From: Clostridia bacterium
GTDB taxonomy: Bacteria; Bacillota_A; Clostridia; UBA1381
Length of the DNA: 13,520 nucleotides
NCBI GenBank assembly: GCA_017553025.1
Contig: JAFZNF010000139.1
Span: 1-13,520, forward strand
Direction: 5' to 3'
How positions within the stretch are numbered: position 1 is the first letter of the stretch; the number at the start of each line of letters is the position of its first letter. The position numbers and the translations under genes were made by a program. Under the pieces are notes generated by a model that made no database searches, was not told the DNA's origin, and was given only the letters and a program-made list of their open reading frames with translations. Of the stretch, positions 1 through 5,567 are shown one piece after another.

Positions 1-588
1 ATCCCCGTCAAGGTGCTGAAATCCGCTTTTTAAATGAATATGCAGATTTTGAGCAGGGTCGTCATAATTCATATTCTGAGGCACATCAAAATCCACTCCG
101 CCGAGTGCGTCAATCGCTTCGCGGAATGTTTCAAAGGTAAATTCCACATAGTAGTGTATCGGTATCGCAGTCAATCGTGTTACCGCCTCAATTGTTCCGT
201 TTACGCCGTTTCTTTTGCCGTTTTTGGTTATCGCATAGGCGCAGTTTATTTTCTGATAACTGCCTCCGACATACATTCTTGTATCCCTGGGTATTGAAAG
301 GATATTTACCAAGTTACCGTCCAAATCGTATGATACCACAATTATCGTATCGGTACGTGTTCCGTCATTATCAAGTCCTATTGCCAGAATATTTATTTTT
401 CCTGTTTCCTTATCAATTTTAGCTACCATTTCCTCTTGACCGTCATAGCCGTTATCAAGCGAAAAAATACCGCTAAATCCCATAACAGCCATAAAGGCTA
501 TTACTAATACTGCAAAAGAAATGCCAAAAATTGCGGCTCTTTTTTTTGCGGAAAATCTCACTTTTTTCTTTGCTCTTCTACGCTTCAA
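1..588 (-). CDS. LCP (LytR-CpsA-Psr) family protein, 3' end beyond window
   Basis: LCP enzymes are membrane-anchored phosphotransferases that attach lipid-linked anionic glycopolymers such as teichoic acids or capsule to peptidoglycan, on the outer face of the membrane. The frame is open for 196 codons and runs off the left edge. It shows a basic N-terminus (LKRRRAKKK), one membrane segment near residues 19-38, then the LCP core: GLDNDGTRTDT at 71-81 and SIPRDTR at 98-104, which hold the acidic and arginine residues that bind Mg and the pyrophosphate. The last visible residues, KSGFQHLDGD, match the conserved G-x-Q-x-LDG segment, so the catalytic domain is cut before its final Arg motif. The start is TTG at 588, chosen because an AGAGG Shine-Dalgarno sits 9 nt upstream and the nearest upstream ATG lies inside the -10 box and is followed by an in-frame stop. 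The family is certain; the glycopolymer substrate cannot be told. Confidence 0.93.
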   Translation of the reverse strand, partial: MKRRRAKKKVRFSAKKRAAIFGISFAVLVIAFMAVMGFSGIFSLDNGYDGQEEMVAKIDKETGKINILAIGLDNDGTRTDTIIVVSYDLDGNLVNILSIPRDTRMYVGGSYQKINCAYAITKNGKRNGVNGTIEAVTRLTAIPIHYYVEFTFETFREAIDALGGVDFDVPQNMNYDDPAQNLHIHLKSGFQHLDGD

Positions 589-597
589 ATGCTGATA

Positions 598-602
598 CCT
601 CT
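598..602 (-). promoter_or_regulatory. Ribosome binding site selecting a TTG start
   Basis: AGAGG on the minus strand lies 9 nt before the TTG at 588. No ATG or GTG at a suitable distance is in the LCP reading frame, so this site decides the unusual start. Confidence 0.7.
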
Positions 603-620
603 GCTTTCCATACTCTTTTC

Positions 621-649
621 ATTATATCCCAATTTGCAATTTATGTCAA
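621..649 (-). promoter_or_regulatory. Sigma-A promoter of the LCP gene
   Basis: On the minus strand TTGACA (644-649) and TATAAT (621-626) are both perfect consensus and are separated by exactly 17 nt. The transcript would start near 614 and give a leader of about 25 nt containing the AGAGG site of the LCP gene. This also rules out the ATG overlapping the -10 box as a start. Confidence 0.88.
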
Positions 650-664
650 TACACCTTTATTATG

Positions 665-693
665 TTGCATTTTTATAAAAAAAATATTATAAT
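665..693 (+). promoter_or_regulatory. Candidate upstream promoter of the NusG_II/Gx unit
   Basis: TTGCAT (665-670) and a perfect TATAAT (688-693) are spaced by 17 nt on the plus strand. The predicted start near G700 coincides with the first base of the hairpin at 700-732. The -35 box is weak (only TTG matches), so this is a candidate rather than a certain promoter. Confidence 0.5.
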
Positions 694-699
694 TAAAAA

Positions 700-732
700 G
701 AAAAAGCTGCGTTGTGCGGACGCAACTTTTTC
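700..732 (+). promoter_or_regulatory. Hairpin at the predicted 5' end of the NusG_II/Gx transcript
   Basis: GAAAAAG (700-706) pairs with CTTTTTC (726-732). After one C/A mismatch, TGCGT (708-712) pairs with ACGCA (720-724) around a 7-nt loop. It lies between divergent genes, so it ends no coding unit in the window. It could act as a 5'-stabilising stem, an early attenuator, or a barrier between the divergent units. The structure is visible; the role is inferred. Confidence 0.5.
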
Positions 733-772
733 AATAAAAATATTAAGGGGAAGGTATTTTGTAAGTTTTATA

Positions 773-801
773 CTTACAGGCATATGTTAACATACTATTA
801 T
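773..801 (+). promoter_or_regulatory. Candidate proximal promoter of the NusG_II/Gx unit with embedded dyad
   Basis: CTTACA (773-778) and TATTAT (796-801) are separated by 17 nt on the plus strand, with 4 of 6 and 5 of 6 matches to consensus. The palindrome TATGTTAACATA (783-794) fills the spacer, the classical position for a repressor site. A second inverted repeat, TGTAAGT (760-766) with ACTTACA (772-778), overlaps the -35 box. Confidence 0.45.
782..800. repeat. Palindromic candidate operator, copy 1
   Basis: The 19-bp segment contains the perfect 12-bp dyad TATGTTAACATA followed by CTATTA. It matches the segment at 1681-1699 at 16 of 19 positions. Two of the three differences are a symmetric pair that keeps the dyad intact. 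It lies in the promoter region of the NusG_II/Gx unit. The binding protein is not identified. Confidence 0.5.
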
Positions 802-853
802 GTCGGCTGTATGAACTAATTGTAAAGAAAATGTTAATTTGAAAGGCAGTATT

Positions 854-1201
854 ATGAAAAAAAAGGATTTTTTGTTTGTTTTTGCTGTGCTGATGCTTTC
901 AGCGGCGGCATTTTTAATCACAAAGCCCCATTTTAATAATGCCGATACCGTAAGAATTACGGTTGACGGAAAACTATTTTGCGAAAAGCCTCTGTCTGTC
1001 GACTGCGAAATTGACATAAACGGCACAAACACCGCAGTCATCAAAAACGGGAGTGTATATATGAAAAGCGCAGACTGCCCTGATAAACTGTGCATACATC
1101 AGGGGAAAGTGCACGACAGTTCAAAGAAGATAATATGCCTTCCTAACAGGGTTATAATAGAAGTAGTAAAAAAATCCGAAATTGATACGGTGGTGAACTG
1201 A
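854..1201 (+). CDS. NusG domain II-containing membrane-anchored protein
   Basis: A 115-residue protein with a short basic N-terminus, one membrane segment (about residues 6-23) and a small extracytoplasmic beta domain of the NusG_II type. The diagnostic motif is SADCPDKLC at 72-80 followed by IICLPN at 93-98, giving conserved cysteines 75, 80 and 95. Family members of this size stand alone, are not transcription factors, and usually sit next to a Gx transporter-like gene, as here. In some Firmicutes such pairs belong to extracellular electron transfer loci, but no other gene of that pathway is visible. The ATG at 854 is chosen because the GAAAGG site (841-846) is 7 nt upstream; a TTG 15 nt earlier would overlap that site. 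The gene overlaps the next by one base (TGATG), which suggests translational coupling. Biochemical function is unknown. Confidence 0.85.
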   Translation: MKKKDFLFVFAVLMLSAAAFLITKPHFNNADTVRITVDGKLFCEKPLSVDCEIDINGTNTAVIKNGSVYMKSADCPDKLCIHQGKVHDSSKKIICLPNRVIIEVVKKSEIDTVVN

Positions 1202-1680
1202 TGAAATCGCATAAAATTACATATATTGCAATCCTATCCTCTCTTGCCGTTGTTTTTGGATACATAGAAAGCCTTTTTCCGCTGCCCATATCTGTTCCGG
1301 GAGTAAAACTCGGCATTTCCAACATAGTTATACTTTTCGCGCTTATTAAGATGGATAGACGCGATGCATTTTTTATAATGCTCATCAAAATTACTGTTTG
1401 CTCGGTTTTATTTTCGGGTATGAACAGCTTTATTTATTCGCTTTCGGGCGGTATTTTAAGCTTTATTGCTATGATTACTGCAAAAAAACTTGATTTGAGC
1501 ATTATCGGAATGAGTATGGCCGGCGGTGTATTTCATAATCTGGGACAAATTCTTTCGGCGGCACTTTTACTTTGTTCTTTCTCTGTATTTTATTATCTTC
1601 CCGTACTGCTTGTATGCGGACTCTTTGTCGGCGCGGCAGTCGGTATTCTTTGCAGTACGGTAATTTCGCGTATTAAATGA
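1201..1680 (+). CDS. Gx transporter family / heptaprenyl diphosphate synthase component I-like membrane protein
   Basis: A 159-residue, very hydrophobic protein with about five membrane segments. It shows the family signature PGVKLGISNI (about 33-42), the SLSGGILSF segment (80-88) and the HNLGQ motif near residue 112. Database annotation varies between 'Gx transporter' and 'heptaprenyl diphosphate synthase component I'. The fold resembles small ECF-type substrate-binding membrane proteins, so transport of a small molecule is as plausible as a role in prenyl metabolism. Its start overlaps the stop of the NusG_II gene by one base, and the two are probably cotranslated and act together. No polyprenyl synthetase gene follows, which weakens the prenyl-synthase reading here. 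No clear intrinsic terminator follows before the next gene. Confidence 0.85.
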   Translation: MKSHKITYIAILSSLAVVFGYIESLFPLPISVPGVKLGISNIVILFALIKMDRRDAFFIMLIKITVCSVLFSGMNSFIYSLSGGILSFIAMITAKKLDLSIIGMSMAGGVFHNLGQILSAALLLCSFSVFYYLPVLLVCGLFVGAAVGILCSTVISRIK

Positions 1681-1699
1681 ATTTGTTAACAAACTATTT
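1681..1699. repeat. Palindromic candidate operator, copy 2
   Basis: Contains the perfect 12-bp dyad TTTGTTAACAAA (1682-1693) followed by CTATTT. It is related to copy 1 at 782-800 (16 of 19 identical, with a compensatory A/T swap in the dyad). It begins immediately after the Gx gene stop and lies about 40 bp upstream of the -10 box of the transporter operon. Confidence 0.5.
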
Positions 1700-1730
1700 A
1701 CATATTATACACACAAAAAAAATATTTTTA

Positions 1731-1739
1731 TGCTATAAT
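1731..1739 (+). promoter_or_regulatory. Extended -10 promoter of the adaptor/ABC/SLH operon
   Basis: TGCTATAAT is a perfect extended -10 element (TGn plus TATAAT at 1734-1739). The expected -35 position (1711-1716, ACACAA) matches poorly, which extended -10 promoters tolerate. Transcription would begin near 1746, about 26 nt before the TTG start. Confidence 0.65.
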
Positions 1740-1757
1740 GCGTTTGACTAATCCGCT

Positions 1758-1764
1758 GAGGAGG
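1758..1764 (+). promoter_or_regulatory. Ribosome binding site selecting TTG 1772
   Basis: GAGGAGG ends one base before the ATG at 1766, too close for that ATG to be used, but 7 nt before the in-frame TTG at 1772. The site therefore supports the TTG start. Confidence 0.7.
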
Positions 1765-1771
1765 AATGAAC

Positions 1772-3577
1772 TTGAAAAGAGCTAAGAACTTTTTCACAAA
1801 GGATAATCTTTTGAGCTTTTTAAAGCCGACAAAAAAGAATATTGCTATTTGGACGGCAGTTATAATTATACTTATACTTGCAGTTTCCTGCGCATCTGCA
1901 AAGAAGAAGGCGTCTTCATCGGTTTCTGCTCGTGAAACCGACATTGTAACGTGCGGTGATATTGAAGTAACAATAACGGGAAGTGCAGCCGTTGAGCCTT
2001 ATGAACGTTTTGAAATTATACCAAAGGTGAGCGGGGATATTGTTTCCTGTCCGTTTGATGTGGGCGACAGCGTTGAAAAGGGCGATTTGCTGTACAAATT
2101 TGATACTTCAAGCAGCGATCTGACCGTGGAAAGACAGCGCCTGTCCTTAGAGCAAAGCGAAAATAACTATAAAAACGCTCTTGAAGAACGTGACAAACTC
2201 TACATAAAAGCTAAAAATAACGGTACCATATCAGGATTTTCGTTAAAGACGGGGCAGGAAATAAAGAACGGCACGAAAATTGCCGATATTGCCGATACCG
2301 ACAATCTTGAAGTGGTTCTCCCATTTACCGAAGCTCAGGTAAGCTCCATACATATCGGAGATTATGCAAGTATAACAAGCTCAAAGCATATGAGTTCCGT
2401 TTCGGGTGTTGTAACTCACGTTTCCTCGTCAAGCTATGCGGGAAGTGACGGAAGCAGGCTTTACAGCGTAACTGTAAAATTCAATAACCCGGGTGTTTTG
2501 TCCTCAGGTATGTCGGTAGGCGGTGCTGTAGGCACAAATGTAAGTCCCGGAAGCGGTGTTATAGAAAATTCCGCCTCCTCCTCGCTTTATTCCGAAACGG
2601 ACGGCACCGTTTCCAAAATTTACTACTCAAACGGTGATTATGTGACAAAAGGTACCGTAATAGCAGTTTTGACAAGTGACTCGGTAGATGACAAAATCGC
2701 CGACAGCACACTTTCATATAAAAGCGCCAGTCTTTCAATGCGTCAGACCGAAAAGGACCTTGAGGATTATAATATAACCTCCCCCATAAGCGGAACGGTT
2801 ATAACAAAAAACTCCAAGGCAGGCGATACTATAGATAAAACGACAGCTCAAACGGTTATGATGGTCGTTGCCGATATTTCAAGGCTAAAATTTGAGCTTT
2901 CCATAGATGAACTTGATATAAGCAAAGTTACAGAAGGTCAGTCAGTTTCTGTAACCTGCGACGCACTCCCCGACGAAACATTTTTAGGATATATCACAAC
3001 CATATCGGTTGAGGGGACAGCGCAAAACGGCGTTACTACATATTCTGCCGAAGTTGTTATAGATGAACCGGGAAACCTGCGCCCCAGTATGAATATAGAT
3101 GCAAGCGTTATTACCGAGTCTGCAGAAAATGTACTTTTAGTCCCGACTGAAGATATTAAAACCGTCGGCAAAAAGACGTATGTCTTTGTAAAAGGCGATA
3201 AGGATAATAATGACTCTTCCAAATTAAATAAAAATTCAAAGCCTGACAAGAATTTTAATCCCGACAATATGCCAAAGTCGGGCAGCAATAACGAAACATC
3301 AAAGGGCAGAGAAGTTCCGTTTGCAAATATACCAAACGCGCCCGACGGCTATATCGCTGTCGAGATAGAAACAGGTGTCGCAAATGAGGATTATACCGAA
3401 GTCAAAAAAGGTCTTAAAGAGGGACAGGAGATTTACCGTCAAAGTACCGTTTCGACCTCTAACAGCTCGCGTATGATGGGCGGTATGAGCGGTATGGGCG
3501 GAGGTATGAGTGGCAGCAGACCCTCAGGCAGTATGAGCGGAGGCCCTCCTTCAGGCGGTATGGGCGGTATGAGATAG
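1772..3577 (+). CDS. HlyD/MacA-like ABC efflux adaptor with two adaptor modules and a Met/Gly-rich tail
   Basis: The adaptor of a MacAB-type ABC system: membrane-anchored at the N-terminus, with the bulk outside the membrane, linking the permease to the cell surface. After a basic N-terminus and one membrane segment (about 24-43), a lipoyl-like half motif GDSVEKGDLLYKFD (98-111) is followed by a short charged helical stretch and beta-rich sequence. A second such unit begins near 272 (DGTVSKIYYSNGDYVTKGTV, about 277-296), followed by a helix (306-333), a second lipoyl half (SPISGTVI), a beta-barrel-like region and a membrane-proximal domain up to about 475. An Asn/Lys/Ser-rich linker (476-510) precedes a last beta stretch and a tail with eight Met among Gly/Ser (from about 567). 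At 601 residues it is longer than the usual 370-450. TTG 1772 is chosen over ATG 1766 from Shine-Dalgarno spacing. The ATPase gene follows 12 nt later. The cargo is unknown. Confidence 0.88.
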   Translation: MKRAKNFFTKDNLLSFLKPTKKNIAIWTAVIIILILAVSCASAKKKASSSVSARETDIVTCGDIEVTITGSAAVEPYERFEIIPKVSGDIVSCPFDVGDSVEKGDLLYKFDTSSSDLTVERQRLSLEQSENNYKNALEERDKLYIKAKNNGTISGFSLKTGQEIKNGTKIADIADTDNLEVVLPFTEAQVSSIHIGDYASITSSKHMSSVSGVVTHVSSSSYAGSDGSRLYSVTVKFNNPGVLSSGMSVGGAVGTNVSPGSGVIENSASSSLYSETDGTVSKIYYSNGDYVTKGTVIAVLTSDSVDDKIADSTLSYKSASLSMRQTEKDLEDYNITSPISGTVITKNSKAGDTIDKTTAQTVMMVVADISRLKFELSIDELDISKVTEGQSVSVTCDALPDETFLGYITTISVEGTAQNGVTTYSAEVVIDEPGNLRPSMNIDASVITESAENVLLVPTEDIKTVGKKTYVFVKGDKDNNDSSKLNKNSKPDKNFNPDNMPKSGSNNETSKGREVPFANIPNAPDGYIAVEIETGVANEDYTEVKKGLKEGQEIYRQSTVSTSNSSRMMGGMSGMGGGMSGSRPSGSMSGGPPSGGMGGMR

Positions 3578-3589
3578 AGGATAACCCGT

Positions 3590-4357
3590 ATGATAAGATT
3601 AGAGAATATAACAAAAATATATAAAATGGGACAAAATGAAGTCCGTGCCTTGGACGGTGTGAGCCTGCACATTAAACCCCGCGAATTTGTTTCAGTAATA
3701 GGTCCGTCAGGTTCGGGAAAATCAACTCTTATGAATATGATAGGCTGTCTTGACGTCCCCACCGGCGGAAAATATATGATTGACGGCATAGATGCAAGCA
3801 AAATGACCGATAATCAGCTTGCAGACATCAGAAACCGAAAGATAGGCTTTATTTTTCAGCAGTATAACCTTTTATCGAAACTTTCAGCGCTTGAAAATGT
3901 TGAACTTCCTCTGATATACCGAGGGATACCTTCTGCAAAACGTCAGGAAATGGCACTTGCTGCGCTTACCAAGGTAGGACTTGCGGACAAGGCTATGCAC
4001 AAACCCACCGAGCTCTCAGGCGGTCAGCAGCAAAGGGTATCGGTTGCGCGTGCATTATGCGGAAACCCCTCGCTTATTCTTGCTGATGAGCCGACAGGCG
4101 CTCTTGACTCAAAATCAGGTGTGGAAATTATGCAGATGATTCACGATTTGCACAAGGACGGAAACACTATTGTCATAATAACCCACGACCTAAGTATTGC
4201 AAAACAGGCAGAGCGTATTATAACGATACGCGACGGCAAAATTACGAGCGATATTGATAATAGTGATGATATGCAGGACGCCTCAAATATAAAGGGTTCC
4301 GACATAGGCGATGCCGAAAACGGCAGGACCGCAGATTTCGGAGGTGACGGAATATGA
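3590..4357 (+). CDS. MacB/LolD-type ABC transporter ATP-binding protein
   Basis: A cytoplasmic ATPase that powers the neighbouring FtsX-type permease. All nucleotide-binding motifs are intact: Walker A GPSGSGKST (38-46), Q-loop FQQYN (Gln90), signature LSGGQQQRV (142-150), Walker B LILADEP (162-168) with catalytic Glu, D-loop ALDS, and the switch His199 in THD. The sequence has the typical MacB/LolD character, including NLLSKLSALENVELPL. A non-conserved acidic tail of about 30 residues (222-255) follows the ATPase core; its role is unknown. The AGAGG site overlaps the end of the adaptor gene, and the last 4 nt overlap the permease start (ATGA). The ATPase and permease are separate chains, unlike fused E. 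coli MacB and as in Gram-positive systems. Confidence 0.95.
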   Translation: MIRLENITKIYKMGQNEVRALDGVSLHIKPREFVSVIGPSGSGKSTLMNMIGCLDVPTGGKYMIDGIDASKMTDNQLADIRNRKIGFIFQQYNLLSKLSALENVELPLIYRGIPSAKRQEMALAALTKVGLADKAMHKPTELSGGQQQRVSVARALCGNPSLILADEPTGALDSKSGVEIMQMIHDLHKDGNTIVIITHDLSIAKQAERIITIRDGKITSDIDNSDDMQDASNIKGSDIGDAENGRTADFGGDGI

Positions 4358-5547
4358 ATTTTTCAAAACTTTCGCAATCCTTAAAAATGTCGTTAAAGAG
4401 TATTCTGGGAAATAAAGGTCGCTCCGCACTTACAATGCTCGGTATAATAATCGGCGTTGCGTCGGTTATTATTTTGACGGGCATAGGAAACGGCGCAACC
4501 TCATCAATAACGGACTCTCTTTCTTCGCTCGGAACTAAAATGATTACCGTTTCAATGTCGCGCGGAGGCTGGGGAGGCTCTACAAGAACAATAAGCCTTT
4601 CCGATATGCAAAAGTTTTTAGAGGAAAACGGGGATCTTGTTGAGGCAATGTCTCCCTCAATATCTGGAAGCGTACTTTTAAAGCACGGAAGCGAAAATAC
4701 AACAGCTATGCTTTCGGCTTATGATTCTTCCTATACCGATATAAAAGACAGCAACGTGGAGGAGGGACGGTTTATTTCGGAATATGACGTAAAAAACCGC
4801 TCTTATGTATGTATAGTCGGCTCATATATCGTAAAAGAATACTTTGGAGGCGTAAACCCCATAGGACAAACAATAAAGCTGAACGGAACACCGTTTAAAA
4901 TAGTTGGCACTTATAAGGAATTAGGCGACTCAAGCGAAAACTCGTCCGATAATGCCGTCACAATTCCGTACACAACCGCTATGCGCTTTTTAAAGAATAA
5001 GAATATAACCAATTTTTATTTTAACGCAGCAAGCGAAGATGTTGTGGATACGGCAGTTGCTGAGCTTAAAGCGTACATAACAAAAAAACTCGGCACAGAC
5101 AGCGGTTTTAATGTTGCAAGCGTTGCTGAAATGCTTGATACCATAAACGAGATTATGGGAACGCTTACCGCAATGCTTGCAGGAATTGCCGCAATTTCCC
5201 TGATTGTCGGGGGGATAGGAATTATGAACATAATGACAGTTTCGGTAAGCGAGCGTATACGCGAAATAGGCATAAGAAAGGCAATAGGCGCGCGGACTAC
5301 CGACATTCTGCTCCAGTTTCTGACCGAATCGGCAATACTAAGCTCAATGGGCGGAGTTGTCGGGATAATTGCGGGGATAATTCTGGGCAGATTTGTTTGC
5401 AAATTTATAAATATACAGTTCGCCGCGCAGTTTAATATGATTTTTGTGGCATTCACATTTTCGCTGTTTATCGGTATTTTCTTCGGTATAGCGCCCGCTA
5501 AAAAAGCCGCAAAACTGCACCCGATAGACGCTCTGCGTTCAGAATAG
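4354..5547 (+). CDS. MacB-like ABC permease (MacB_PCD plus FtsX domains)
   Basis: The integral membrane subunit of the MacAB-type transporter, 397 residues. It has a cytoplasmic N-terminal helix ending in GNKGRSALTMLG (19-30), TM1 (about 27-44), a large extracytoplasmic domain (about 50-265), then three membrane helices (about 271-296, 324-344, 360-380). Between TM2 and TM3 lies the coupling sequence SVSERIREIGIRKAIGA, and the C-terminus is PAKKAAKLHPIDALRSE, both hallmarks of the family. Such permeases work as mechanotransmission devices that move substrates in the extracytoplasmic space rather than forming a membrane channel. A strong GGAGGTGA site lies 6 nt upstream inside the end of the ATPase gene, and the start overlaps the ATPase stop by 4 nt. 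The SLH gene follows after 20 nt. Confidence 0.95.
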   Translation: MNFSKLSQSLKMSLKSILGNKGRSALTMLGIIIGVASVIILTGIGNGATSSITDSLSSLGTKMITVSMSRGGWGGSTRTISLSDMQKFLEENGDLVEAMSPSISGSVLLKHGSENTTAMLSAYDSSYTDIKDSNVEEGRFISEYDVKNRSYVCIVGSYIVKEYFGGVNPIGQTIKLNGTPFKIVGTYKELGDSSENSSDNAVTIPYTTAMRFLKNKNITNFYFNAASEDVVDTAVAELKAYITKKLGTDSGFNVASVAEMLDTINEIMGTLTAMLAGIAAISLIVGGIGIMNIMTVSVSERIREIGIRKAIGARTTDILLQFLTESAILSSMGGVVGIIAGIILGRFVCKFINIQFAAQFNMIFVAFTFSLFIGIFFGIAPAKKAAKLHPIDALRSE

Positions 5548-5567
5548 AATTTGAAAGGACAATTACT

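Noticed and set aside
34..422. Plus-strand open frames over the left end
   Set aside because: They are antisense to the LCP gene, which shows clear family motifs on the minus strand.
1711..1730. AAAAATATTTTT as a terminator of the Gx gene
   Set aside because: It is a plain A/T palindrome with no G/C stem and overlaps the promoter region of the next operon.
1766..1768. ATG as start of the adaptor
   Set aside because: It is only one base after the GAGGAGG site; TTG 1772 has proper spacing. The difference is two residues.
3439..3801. A minus-strand proline-rich open frame
   Set aside because: The proline pattern is the complement of the Gly-rich adaptor tail codons; it is a shadow across the adaptor/ATPase junction.
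5016..5456. A 146-codon minus-strand open frame inside the permease gene
   Set aside because: It lies opposite the conserved FtsX coding region, whose motifs prove the plus strand is coding.
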